64,000 nt of DNA from Parapristionchus giblindavisi (lineage: Eukaryota > Nematoda > Chromadorea > Rhabditida > Diplogasteridae). The notes beneath the pieces are model-generated. The model did no database searches and was not told where the DNA came from. It was given only the letters and a program-made list of their open reading frames with translations. The stretch is taken from the NCBI GenBank assembly GCA_943737045.1, contig CALSFV010000332.1, positions 271,722-335,721 on the forward strand, given 5' to 3'. The translations under genes and the position numbers were made by a program. Positions 52,301-63,298 of the stretch are shown one piece after another (position 1 is the first letter of the stretch; each line of letters opens with the position of its first letter).

Positions 52301-54317
52301 ATAAGCATCCGGGTAGTTTTGTGACTCGAGCTCAACTGAAACGACCTTCTAGATTCCTTGAAACAATCGATGATCAACATGGAATCGCTGTAAGTTCATC
52401 ATATTGATCTATTTATAGTTACACTTTTACACTCTTAATCAAGATCAAATAAGCAGTGAAATCATTAGATATGGAGTGTGTGGTCACTCTATCGATTGGA
52501 ATTAGCATTATTGATTATTAATTAATTTGCAGCAATTCTGGTTCTCAGATGAATCTTTATCAGTAATCTCATCAATAATTTCATCAAATGAATATGATGG
52601 TGTATTGTGTATGGGAGCTCCTCGATTGTTTGAAACTCTTAGAGCAGAAAAGAAAGAAGGACGAAAACTATTCATGTTGGATTTTGATGAACGATATGTA
52701 AGTGCTCTTTACTTCATTACAATAGTTATTGATTACTTGATTATTGATTATTTATGTTTTAGTTATCATTCTTTCTCGCAAAGGAATGTGCTCGTTATTC
52801 TCTTCTCACAGATTTCTTACCTGATCCGAAAGCAAAAGGAAGACTTGAAACGTTCTTCAGTGGGGTAAACCATTTTATTATAATACAATTATTCGGAAGT
52901 TTGTTACTATCCGTTAGTAGCCTCATTTTAATTAAGGTATCTCGTCTTATCATAATATCAGATCCTCCATTTGGAGTATTCGTTGAACCATTAATCAAGA
53001 GTATTGAAGCTATGAGACAAAGACATAGAGATGCAAGGTTTGACTACCACATTATTAATATTCACTAAGCTATCGTATTCTGCATTTCACCTTTCATATA
53101 TAAATGTATAGACATAAAACTACAGTATCTAACCGGTTGTGAATGGTCAATACAAATTACTTATAGATCAGGATCATCAGCAGTATCTCAATCAATAATC
53201 TTCCTTCCTCTATTCGTTGGTAAACATGCTCTAAAGGCATACGATGGAGAATTGTGGATGTCTGATTATAGGGTTAGTTACAGTATCTTTTGATTCATTC
53301 TCAATATGATTACGGTAGAATATTATTTGATTCAGGTACTGTATTCTAATCATAAAGATTTCTCGAAAGCAAATAAGACAACAGTGAGAATGTTCACTGA
53401 TCTTCCCAAGGAAGCTGTTGATTTAAGTGATGATAGTCAGTATAAGTGAGTATTTGATCTTTGATCTTTACTTTCTCTCTTTCAATCAATACATAAAAAT
53501 GAATGGAAATTGATTCGATGAATACGGAATTCATAGAAATACGATAGTGAATTAAATTAATAATATTAATAGTACAAGTATAGGTTTAGGTTTTTTTTTC
53601 ATCACTTTAAATGTTTTTAAAAATAAATAATGTATTTTCTTATTCCTATGCAATATTATAATTACAGATTGTGTACAATGTGTGAGAAATGGGTATCGAT
53701 AACGAATAAACATTGTGGAATGTGTGGAGACTGTACAAGTAAGGTACGGTAGTCTATTTCATTTTATTGATTGATTAGGTGTATCCTTAATTAAAAGAGT
53801 TGATCAATTCCTTTATGTTGATCAATAAATAAATGATTAATTATTGAGGATGGTCAACGATATCGTCATTGTGATCGATGTATGAGATGTTTCAAAGAAA
53901 GTTATACACATTGCAAGTAAGTATATTCATTATCAAATATATATCATGAGACTATTTCACTACCACTAAGGTTTCATTCTTTTCTTTCGAATGGATATAT
54001 TTATCGATTGAAATATATATTTCAGACCATGTTCACGTTGTCATTTGGCTGGTAGATGTCCTATTGAGATAGAGAAGTTACGAGCTATTGATAAAGAGAA
54101 AATGGATGAATGGGAAGAACAGAGGAGACAGAAGAAATTGAAATGGGCTCAAGCTAAATTAGAAAGGAAATTGAGAGAGAAAAAAGAAAGAGAAGAAAGA
54201 TGGGAAGCTGAGAGAATAAGGAAAGAGAAGGGAGAAGATGAAGATGAAGGAGATGAAGATATGGATGAAGACGAAGAGGAAGGAGAAGAAGAAGAAGAAG
54301 AAGATGATGATGAATAG
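49322..54317 (+). CDS. ZCCHC4-like 28S rRNA N6-adenosine methyltransferase
   Basis: About thirteen exons. It starts MPMSQMSKGKSKKQKKEFFG, a Lys-rich likely nucleolar signal. A GRF-like zinc region follows (CSHGPCLLFLDRKASQRHFS, SCAIYRDTEKCSFRAIL). The Rossmann methyltransferase core has QFWFSDESLSVISSI, YDGVLCMGAPRLFETL, RKLFMLDFDERY and the catalytic DPPF in ISDPPFGVFVEPLIKS. Next come YSNHKDFSKANKTTVRMFTD and a Cys-rich zinc cluster: LCTMCEKWVSITNKHCGMCG, YRHCDRCMRCFKESYTHCKP, CSRCHLAGRCPIE. ZCCHC4 places m6A on 28S rRNA. Unlike the human protein, there is no terminal CCHC knuckle; the C-terminus is a long Lys/Arg/Glu coiled coil and acidic tail (EEGEEEEEEDDDE). An intron at about 49562-51878 carries two foldback elements. 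In C. elegans I recall the orthologue (F33A8.4) neighbouring sdhd-1, as here. Confidence 0.92.
49584..51008. mobile_element. 1.4-kb foldback element in ZCCHC4 intron
   Basis: Starts CACGGGTCTCCTGTAAAAGT and ends with a near-identical reverse complement (ACTTTTACAGGAGATCCGTG), flanked by TTAT (49580-49583 and 51009-51012). The arms match over hundreds of bases: GTTTTATTGCGGATTCGGAT, ACCCAACTCTGTCCCCCCAA and CCTTACAAAATTGTCTTAGT all recur inverted. Both arms contain the same 70-odd-codon frame (49997-50215 plus, 50593-50811 minus), which is incidental. The left arm has about 200 bp (roughly 49745-49945) missing from the right. No transposase. Superfamily not assigned. Confidence 0.85.
51090..51757. 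mobile_element. MITE family A copy 2 (CAGTCCCGCACG termini), palindromic
   Basis: Left end CAGTCCCGCACGATCGCCCT and right end AGGGCGATCGTGCGGGACTG are perfect reverse complements, flanked by TA (51088-51089 and 51758-51759). The arms pair almost throughout (GACATGAATCATGTCGC, CATTTCATTAGT, AATCGATTTTCTCACGAACG). Same family as 15130-15702. Lies in the same ZCCHC4 intron as the larger foldback, only about 80 bp from it. Confidence 0.88.
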
Positions 54318-54715
54318 ATTATCGATTGATTCTTTATTGTTAATCTGTTGATTTGTTATACCCACATTGTTAAAATTGTTGAGAAATGAAACGTTAACTG
54401 TTTTATGATAAAAACTGACAAAGATATAGAGTAAGATGAAACTTTACGAGGTATATTAAGTGGTAAGAAGAAGAAGAAGGTGAAGCTAGTAATGATAGAT
54501 AGTATGGGGGTCACACTTTGATGGTTAATTGAAGTACTGGATAAGATGAGTACTCAGCTATGGCAGTACCGATTATTCTATACCACATACTAACGAAGAG
54601 TTTTGCTCCTTTCTCTTACTATTCTATCTATTTCTCACGTTTTCCTACATTTTCCGGAATATTTCAATCGATAATTTAAGTTTGACCTTAATCTTTGTAG
54701 CGTTTTGTCTAGAAA
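54318..54715. other. Intergenic between ZCCHC4 and collagen
   Basis: No gene seen. CTTTGTAG at 54693-54700 is an acceptor-like site 15 bp before the collagen ATG. Confidence 0.5.
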
Positions 54716-56117
54716 ATGAAAGAAGATGAAGATAATCTCTTGGAGAACATGGAATCATATCGTAGAACTCTATTTATTGGTGTAACTTTGTCTAGTACTG
54801 CTCTTTTATCATCAGGTTATTGATTCATTCATTCATCTACCGTAATCACAATATGTTCATCCCTTGATCATTCATTCACTTACAGTAATCTGCATCCCTC
54901 TTCTTTTCTTCCATATTCAATCACTTCAAACTACACTTTCACACGAATTACATTTTTGTACAATGCGAACCCATGATCTATGGGATGAATTGAAAGAGGT
55001 ATACGGTAGATCTATCGATCCAATACCGTAATCAGTTCCTGATTCAGGTCGAACGATCGATTGGAGTACAATCACGTATCAAAAGACAAAGTTTCCTTCC
55101 TTCTGATACATCATCTATAACTTTTCCTTATTTGCGAAATAGGTGTCTAGCATTAATCAATACTAAACAACCAATCAATAAATTCATCAGAGACGCAACA
55201 TACCGTACCACTACAGTTCGTCCAGTCGAGACCACCGCAAACTATCGATATCGTGATCTCTATCAGGATGGTATCGATTGAGTCTTGACCACCCATTGAT
55301 CTTTGATCTTTTCTTCAGAATTACGAACTCGTCCTGCAGTAACTGTTCGACCAGTTGTAGAGATTCCTAGACAACAAGTAGTCGATAATCGTCAATATTT
55401 CGAACAACCTCAACAAATTCGTTATGCACCTCGAGTGTCTAGTTCTATTTGTGTCTTCGGACCTCCTGGACCTCCTGGGTTCCCTGGAATGCCCGGAAGG
55501 TACCGTAACCTCTGTTATATTTTGTTACCGTAACCTTTCAGAGATGGTCAGGATGGATTCCCCGGAGGTCCTGGAGCTCCCGCTCCTGATTACGGTAACG
55601 AGAGGATGATAATGCCCGAGATTACTGTATGTCAAAAGTGTGCCCCAGCTGTACCTGGAAGACCCGGTCGACCTGGATCAAAGGTATTGATTGATTACAG
55701 TACTTGAAAGTATATCAACCGTTATAGGGTATGCCCGGACAACCCGGTATGCCAGGTCAATCGTATTTCGCTCCTAAGAACCCTCCTGGTCCTCCTGGTG
55801 CTATTGGACTACCGGGTCTGACTGGTAGACCAGGTATGCCAGGTATGAGAGGTGTACCAGGAGTCCTTGTTGGTGAAGAAGTAGAAGTAGGACTTCCTGG
55901 CCCTCCTGGAGCTCCTGGACCTCGAGGTCGATCTGGAGATCCTGGTATACCCGGTAACATACGATACGGTATGAGAGGACCATCAGGAGATCCGGGAAAG
56001 GCTGGAGAACCTGGTACTCCTGGTTCTAAAGGAGGAATTGGTCCACGAGGTCTATTAGGTGCAAGAGGAAGATGTGATCATTGTCCTATGCCACAATTGG
56101 CTCCTGGATATCGTTAA
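54716..56117 (+). CDS. Nematode cuticle collagen
   Basis: N-terminal MKEDEDNLLENMESYRRTLF is followed by a membrane/signal-anchor helix (FIGVTLSSTALLSSVICIPL) and a subtilisin-type site, RIKRQ, near residue 82, as in nematode cuticle procollagens. An unusually long Arg/Thr/Val/Tyr-rich linker (TTTVRPVETTANYRYRDLYQ, VRPVVEIPRQQVVDNRQYFE) separates this from the triple-helical region. Gly-X-Y tracts begin at FGPPGPPGFPGMPG, are interrupted by a non-collagenous block with CQKCAP, and continue through GMPGQPGMPGQ, GLPGPPGAPGPRGRSGDPG and GKAGEPGTPGSKG. The C-terminal Cys pair is GRCDHCPMP, and the end is LAPGYR. Cys pairs flanking the helical blocks are typical of the family. The protein is secreted into the cuticle; the particular col gene cannot be named. 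Confidence 0.93.
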
Positions 56118-56452
56118 AGATCAAAGATCACATCATATCGTTTTTTTTTGTTTCTCATATTTGTGTTATGTCCCAGACTTTACGAGCGTTCTTTCACGTG
56201 TGCGATACTCACTTATGTATACAGTATTTTTATATTGATCGATTTGTTATTTACAATCGAAGACACAAAGGGTGAATAGTGCCTACAGCATATGATGGGG
56301 GAGTTAGACCCGTTACAAGAGGAGGCAAAATAAACGATATACGGTATGAAAACCGGCATAAGTGATGTGCAAGGCAAAACGAATGGCTACACTAACATAA
56401 CTATTAATAGAATATGTACAATATACTTTAGTTAAATAAAAATCTATAATTA
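56118..56452. other. Convergent intergenic region
   Basis: Short region between the 3' ends of the collagen and LYRM5 genes. It starts with a TTAAAGATCAAAGATC word; no gene seen. Confidence 0.5.
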
Positions 56453-57100
56453 CTACTTTTCCTCAGATGGTGGAGTATTTGGATCTCGTGTAGCGAGTTT
56501 CTTGAAGGCTTGAAGCCGTTCAACTGCTTCTTCCACCTTAAAAAAAACTTGAACAATGTTACACTGAACGAACGGCAATGTCTATCAACAACTTGCAACA
56601 ATACACACAGAGAAAAGAGGTGTAATATACAGCACATAAGACCTGTGAAGTGTTATATTTAACACTTTTTGGGTGTTAAAATAGCTCAAAAAGTGTTAAA
56701 TATAACACTTCATAGGTCTTATGTGCTGTGGATTACACCTCTTTTCTCTGTGTGTAGTAGTTACGTATCGATTATGCAACTAACCTCTTGATTATCGTAG
56801 TATCTCTGCTTCATTGCTCGATATTTCCTCAATGAGTACATCGCTTCCAATTCCTACAATAATCATATTACAGTAATCACACTAGGATAATCAATCGATA
56901 AAATACAGTACCTTTACAACGAAATCTCCATGATCGCACAACTTAGTGATCTTATCAGGATCAGTTTCATTTATATTCTTAATGAATGCACGTTTAAGTC
57001 GTTGATGAAACCATTGTGATCCAGATGGATATTCTCTTCCCATGAAGTGTAGAGTCTTGTACAAGTCAACTACTCGTTGTCGAAGCTGAGATTTACTCAT
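56453..57100 (-). CDS. LYRM5/ETFRF1-type LYR-motif protein
   Basis: Three exons encode a small helical mitochondrial LYR protein. Exon 1: MSKSQLRQRVVDLYKTLHFM, GREYPSGSQWFHQRLKRAFI, DPDKITKLCDHGDFVVK. Exon 2: ELEAMYSLRKYRAMKQRYYD. Exon 3: VEEAVERLQAFKKLATRDPN then TPPSEEK and stop. Human LYRM5 has LYKNLLYLGRDYP, FKKRLKNIFLKN and KELEALYFLRKYRAMKQRYY, so the match is close throughout; the third exon is an extra C-terminal helix. ETFRF1 binds the electron-transfer flavoprotein and displaces its FAD. An acceptor (TTTTCAG) ends 3 bp before the ATG, suggesting trans-splicing. The second intron contains a 151-bp hairpin element. Confidence 0.92.
56604..56754. mobile_element. 151-bp near-perfect hairpin element in LYRM5 intron
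   Basis: Starts CACACAGAGAAAAGAGGTGT and ends with its reverse complement, flanked by TA (56602-56603 and 56755-56756). The arms pair to within about 15 bp of the centre (AAGTGTTATATTTAACACTT on the left against its mirror) with very few mismatches. The size and structure resemble a miRNA-like or siRNA-producing hairpin; its TA flanks suggest a Tc1/mariner MITE. Confidence 0.88.
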
Positions 57101-57825
57101 CCACTGAAAAATAACATTATTTGATCACTAGATCATATATAAAAGAATTTAAACATGAAAATTTCAAACTTGAATTCGAGCACAATTCCGTAGTTTGTAG
57201 TCTTGCTGTGCACACGCAACGCGACCGCAACAAGTCTGATGGGGCACACGAAGTGCGATAAGACATTTTTATTTTGTTCAATCAACAATATGTTCTCTAT
57301 TATAGACTATACATTTTATTTAGTGAATTCAAATTACGGTAATTGAAAGACAGTATTAGAAAAAAATCTTTATGACATACTTTGTATTCTCAATACAGTG
57401 TTGGATTACTGTATAAAATAATTCAATAATTACAAAATGAATTAATATAGGGACCGTATCGTGAACATTACGAAAGTGCAGTAAAATTATATTTGTATCA
57501 TTTTCAACGTAATCGATGATGCCGGTTCTAATGGGAAACAAGAAAAAACACAAAAATAAAATATAAGGATAGAAAACGGTGCTTAATTAATATTCGCTTA
57601 TGTTAAGAAAACTACAGTATGCCACCCTTGCAGTTGTGTCATGCGCTGGGTCACGATATATATATTTATTCTGTCAAAAATCGATTCATTGATTATTTCT
57701 TGCATTTTATTGTTTTTCATTGTGTAAAAATACAGTGCAGACCATCACAAAACAAAACGACACTTTCTACATTAAATAGATAACTTTATTTCCACATAAC
57801 TCTTCGTAATGATCGACTATCTTTA
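57101..57825. other. Intergenic, no gene seen
   Basis: AT-rich DNA upstream of LYRM5 with a small GC-richer patch (about 57200-57260). Presumed promoter region; nothing else supported. Confidence 0.5.
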
Positions 57826-58700
57826 GCAGCATGCTGCACAAATTCCACAATCGATACAACATCAAGCGTGGAATTAAGATGAAGCCTAGTATCTGGTTCA
57901 TCGGACCATGCATGATTCGTACTTGATACATTTCGAAAATAGACGATATATCGATATTAAATCAGCAAAGTTAGCGGGGAAACGGAATAGCCTATGTTTC
58001 GCAGCATGCTGCACAAAACCCACAAAAGATACATCGTTGAACGTAGTATAGCGAGGAAGCCTAGTGTCTGGAGCGTCGAATGATGTATTACTCGTGATTG
58101 ATACATTTCAAAAGTTGAGAAAAAAATCAATAGCAAATACATCATTTCAGCAAAAAAAACGAAATTGACTATGTTTTTCAGCATGCTGCACAAATTACAC
58201 ATCCGATAATGCATTAATCGAGGTAGTAGGAGGAAGACTAGTATCTGCTGCTTCGAATAATGTGAAATGCGTACATATTCCTCTTTAAAAATATTTGAAA
58301 ATTCGATCGAAAGAAAACAATTTTGATTTAAAAAAAACGAAATGCAGTATCTTTCGCAGCCTGCTGCACAAATTCCACAATCAATTCAGCATGAAACGCG
58401 GTATTAACATGAAGCCTAGTATCTGGTGAAGCGAGCCATGAATGAATCGTACTTGATACATTTCGAAAATAGAAGTAATATCGATATTTCTTCAGCAAAG
58501 TTGGCGAAAAAACTGAATAGACTATGTTTCGCTGCATGTTACACAAATTCCACAATGAATTCAGCATGAAACGCGGTATTAACATGAAGCCTAGTTTCTG
58601 GTGAAGCGAGCCATGTATAACTCATAAAAAAAATAATGTAAAAATTCAAGGAAATATCAATCGGAAATAAACACTCATTTGGGAAAAAACCGCAAAATAG
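57826..58700. repeat. Five-copy tandem repeat of about 176 bp, coding-like on the minus strand
   Basis: The anchor GCAGCATGCTGCACAAATTC (or a near variant) recurs at about 57826, 58001, 58178, 58356 and 58531, spacings 175-178 bp. Each unit also carries AAGCCTAGTATCTGG and CTTGATACATTTCGAAAATA words. On the minus strand the units translate into related peptides, e.g. SPDTRLHVNTAFHAELIVEF then VQQAAKDTAF, against APDTRLPRYTTFNDVSFVGF then VQHAAKHRLFRFPANFADLI. The frame is lost between units (period not a multiple of 3) and some copies have stops, so no intact gene is called. The last unit adjoins a further minus-strand frame ending the array at about 58754. Confidence 0.8.
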
Positions 58701-58794
58701 CTTACGGCTCTCGCCTTTCTGAATTTTGTGAAAAGACAGATCTGAACTGCACAATCCGATACCTAAATTAATAATTAGAATGTTCTAGTTTATC

Positions 58795-60965
58795 TTCACT
58801 GATGAACATGGAACAAAATTGGAATCATTTAAATCAGAACTTGATTTACTCTTCGTAAATTCAGCAGGCTCTTCAGTAACAACAGCCCAGAATACAAAAT
58901 GTGCCTGATAAAGATCAATGATCATTATTTCTGATGACTTAATTTACCAGAATAAGAACAATTCCAAAACCAATAAAGATAGTATTCCATCCCGTTGTAT
59001 CCTCATCATAATTAACAAAGATGGCAACTATTGCTGGAGCAGCAAACATTGATACACATTTGGAGAATTGAATGGCCGAGATAACAAAATGAGCATGTTG
59101 ACTGGAATGAAAAGATCAAAGATCATTGAATACGACATAAACTATAGATAGAAGAGATAAACAACTGACCGAGCTACATAGTTGGCACATTTATAGAAAC
59201 TTCCACAATTGGCACTACTTGATATAGATACAATTGCAAAGAGAATAATAACTAGCTAAATATGGAAATATATTATATCTATCTGGATATATCATACAAA
59301 CCTCTCTCCATGGAGAAAATGCGATCGCCGCGTATGCTAATCCTGTAATATTTTACTTTAAGAAAAACATATCATCAAACTTTCAGAAAAGACTTATCTA
59401 ATTAGCATTGTAAAAGATCTATCAAAATCTCACCGCAAATGACGAATGCAGAGAAATTGTAGAGAAGCATTTTAGTACGTTCAGGCAGACATCTAAAAAC
59501 AATATTACTGTATTGTAGATTATTGATTAGTTACCGCAATCGATCACTTGTAATACAGAAGGCTGTTTTGAATGGAAGTTGAGAGAATGATACAAAGGAT
59601 ACAAGGAATCCTGTAGTGGCAACATCAAAGTGGAGAACCTATTCATTTATATACAGTCAATTCAAATATTTTATGTATCGATTAAGTTGATTTAATTACC
59701 TTATTGAAATAAATTGGTGCATAAGTAATCAATAATAAAGTAGAAGTAATATCAAGAAAGGCTGAAATCCAACAGACGATAATGGTTGGATGACGAATTA
59801 TTTCCTGATTAGAGAAGAGGTCAAAGATCAAAGATAAAGGATTATTCCAACCAAATAAGGAACATCTCTCTTCTTAGTATCAACGTGTTCTTCACTTTTA
59901 TTCTTATGAATAGATCTTAATTCATTTTCAGAAACAGCAGAATGAATACGAGGATCATCTCGATAGATCAACCACCTTAATCAATCAATCAATCAATATC
60001 ATTATCATAATCATATCATGATTATCATACCATATAGTAAATATGATTGATCCACCAATTCCATGAGTATAATATGACCATTTCCATCCAAGAGAATCAT
60101 TCTCACAAAACTTCAAAAGATCAAAGATCATAAGAAATAAATGTGTATTGACAAATTTTGATATAACATAAACACCAATGCTTTCAATGTCATCCGACAG
60201 TTTTTTAGAAGAAAAGATGAGAGATGAAAACTGACCCAAGCTGTGAGAGGATTGGTTACAAATGAACTGAACATATTGAATACAGTAAGAAACCCAATGA
60301 AAAATGAAATCTCTTGTAATGGAGCCCATTCAACACAAATCTTTCCTATTGTTGTGAAGTCAGAAGCAAATGCAATTCCCTGAATCGATAAGCATGAAAA
60401 CACCATAACCAAATTTATATATACTGTACCTGTACAAATCTCAGAAATAGAAGAAAATAAAAATTATGATATGCTGCAAAAGGAATAAATGCTGTCACCA
60501 AGCACGATAGAAGACCAAAGAAAAAGAAAGTATGCCTTAAATCAATCAATAAATATTGATTATGTAATTTGAACTGTATATTGATTTTAAAAAAATTTGT
60601 TTTGTATAATTTATTGGATCATTTTCGTTATTTTTAATCCAATACGGACCTTGCTCCAACTTTGGTGAATAAATGAGTAATAGGAAATGTAGCCAGCATG
60701 GTTCCTATTGCAATTGATGATAGAATCATTGATTTCTCTTTTGTAGTATAATCATAGCGTTGTCGAATCGTCTATAAAGAGTGAACAATCAATCAATAAT
60801 CGATACTGTAGTCTACCGTACCCCATCATTGAGAGTGATCGTATCATTGTGATCTTTGGTCATACAAATAAATGTAAAATTAATGATAATCTGATTTGAA
60901 TAGATCGAAGCTAGAGCAAAGAACGAAATAAGGGCAAGGAGAAATCGAAATCGATTCCAAAACAT
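58795..60965 (-). CDS. Major-facilitator transporter, SLC17-like
   Basis: A multi-exon minus-strand gene encoding an integral membrane protein with roughly twelve hydrophobic segments. It starts MFWNRFRFLLALISFFALAS, then YSNQIIINFTFICM with a luminal loop carrying N-glycosylation-like NDT. SLC17-type blocks follow: AIGTMLATFPITHLFTKVGA, FLRFVQGIAFASDFTTIGKI then EWAPLQEISFF, GWKWSYYTHGIGGSIIFTIW, RDDPRIHSAVSENELRSIHK, FLVSFVSFQLPFKTAFCIT and FAIVSISSSANCGSFYKCAN. It ends SDLNDSNFVPCSSVKIN. SLC17 proteins are anion/phosphate or vesicular organic-anion transporters; substrate cannot be assigned. An acceptor TTTTCAG abuts the ATG, suggesting trans-splicing or a 5' UTR intron. No damage seen. 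Confidence 0.85.
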
Positions 60966-63130
60966 CTGAAAATATAGATAAGTAAACAAACGATAATTAA
61001 AACTAATGAAGGGCATTGAAGATCTTGATCGGATAATAATAATAATGGTTAAGATCTTGATAAGAGGAGATCTATATAAAGAATGGAAGAGAAGGAAATT
61101 GAGATGGATGAAGGGAAAGGATGAAATGGAACCAATAAAGTAGAACCATTCCAAGGAGTTTGTGTTGTACTGAAGTGTACAATGAATGTATTGAATAGAA
61201 GTGATAGAGATAGAGTATTATAATAGAGAGAAGAAATACTAGAGGGGGAATAAAGAGTGAATCAATTTCCCTATTTACATTGATTGAATGAACAAGTAAT
61301 GAGAGATTGTCATCTATTTCACTTATGAAGTGTCTATCTAACGACCTACGAAAGTTTAACAAATAGAATTATCGATCTGATGATTTGGAGTAATCATACT
61401 TCAAATGAAAATTAACATAAAATCTAAGCCAACTATGTTTGTATTTTTACTCAAAAATGAATTTGAATGAAATTGAAGATAGATAAAGTATGTTCAAAAG
61501 AGGTGAGATAGTTGAAATAGAAAGGAATGATAGTGAACTCAATGAAATGAACGATGGACACAAATTGAGAAAAAGTTCCACGATAAGAGAACCAGTTGAT
61601 CTCCTATGATATAATAGATTATTCATCGAATATTAGAAAAAATATGGTTGAACGAAGTACGTGTATGTATTCAATTATCGATCGAAATTCTTCAACGATC
61701 TTTCAAAGTGTGTACCATGGTCAAATTTTCTCTTTTATTACAAATCCTGATACATACTTTTCAATAACAATTTGTCATTCTAATTGAATCTATTCATTGT
61801 ACGTAAGAATTCCACTTCCATATTATGAAAAAACGATGTAGTAAATTTATAATTAAGAAGGAAATAAGAAAGAAAAGATTTTTTTTATCTCTTCGAATAT
61901 TTTTCCAGAGTGAGTATCATCGAGCTAATCGATAAAATGTTTGAGAGTATGTGAAGTCTTGAGTGGAAAATATTTTTAAATCATACTGTAACTATGCTTT
62001 TTGAAAGTATTTGTTTTCTTAAGGCTAATATTACTGTTAAAAATTTTTTTTAATCGTTTTTAATAATCACATTTCTTCAATGCTTTTCCTTCTCACTTTA
62101 ATAGTTGTCTAGTGAAATAATTTGTATGGGTGTCCGCGTGGTTCACTGTGACGTTTACTTAACATTGAGAATGTTCCACCATCTCTTCTCTATTATTTTC
62201 AATCCACAGACGGAGCAAAGGGTGGAGCTAAAATGAAGCGAAAGAAAAGAATTCTGTAAGGTTATTTCTCGTATAGTGCTTGAATTGAATGTAGCCTATA
62301 AATTATTAAGTAATTTGTAAACTTCTTGTTTCCTGCTTTTCAAGATTAATTGTATTGATGTCATTTGATGCCCATGTTGTTTTAAAGAAAAGACAAATTA
62401 AAGATCGCGGGGCGTTTATTTTCACGAAATGCGTAACGTTTGATGAGTCACTTTATACAGCCACGTCGTGTACCTTTGACTGTATCTTAAGAAATATTTT
62501 CTCACCACGGTTAGATCTAAATATAAAAATGTGAGAATAATCCTTTGGTTATCTATCCCATGTGTGCACTTGTTTCCTTCTCTCTTCATTCCTTCTCTAT
62601 CTCATCCATCTTCACTTTCGTATCGATCTCTCTCCTTCCATAGCTACTTTTGTGCCTTCTCGCCTCTTTTATCCTCTTCATCTTTGTAATTGTTTATCTT
62701 CTTCGGTTAGATTGATAGACCACTTCGATCGGTCCAATCGACGTCATCACCATCATTCTACGGTTAGTTCATTTATCCTTATCCAAAGTATTCTTGTACT
62801 TGCAATAGTAATAGAAGAACTTTCACTGTCTCATCATTCATTTCTTTCTTCTCATATCAATTCTTTCTCTATTTATTCTTCTCATTCAGTCTATTCCTAT
62901 CGATATCATATAGAGAGAATGATAAGATATTCATAATCATTTGCTTTTCCCTTTCTATTCGTACTTCCTCTTCTCATCTCTCAATCATTCTTTTCATATC
63001 AATCTTATCATTTGTATCTTCTCTATATCATATTCTCTATCATGATATTCGTTGTCACAGTAACAATGACGTCATTCTTCTCTTCTCTCTTCTATTTCTC
63101 TTTTATATTTCCTCTATTTATTATCCCCTC
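60966..63130. other. Intergenic, no confident gene
   Basis: AT-rich, with pyrimidine-rich blocks. A possible short exon at about 62210-62258 (DGAKGGAKMKRKKRIL between a CAG acceptor and a GTAAGG donor) is unsupported by neighbours. The open frame at 62562-62936 is S/L/H-rich translation of pyrimidine-rich DNA. Confidence 0.5.
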
Positions 63131-63298
63131 TATCTATTCACACCGTTCGTTCAGCTGACTAGGTACTCTCAATTATGGAATACTTTCAATCAATAATCAT
63201 TACCGTATTTCAGTCGTATACGTCGTCTTTTGTGTTGCTGTTGTCGTGTCGTGACACGTACACATCCACAACAACACACAACTCAAATGGTACGGTAT
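63131..63298 (+). CDS. Possible partial exons of a gene running off the right edge
   Basis: Low confidence. An exon ending LFTPFVQLTS at about 63163 can be spliced in phase to one at about 63214-63291 reading RIRRLLCCCCRVVTRTHPQQ with a short tail, followed by a GTACGG donor. The run of four cysteines next to basic residues would suit a palmitoylated membrane-proximal segment. There is no start codon, no family resemblance that I can name and no further exon before the window ends. Confidence 0.2.

Noticed and set aside
55757..55983. Minus-strand Pro/Gly frames opposite the collagen
   Set aside because: Antisense shadows of the Gly-X-Y coding repeats.
62562..62936. 124-codon frame near the right end
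   Set aside because: Composition follows the pyrimidine-rich DNA (Ser/Leu/His/Ile) and there is no family match or splice support.
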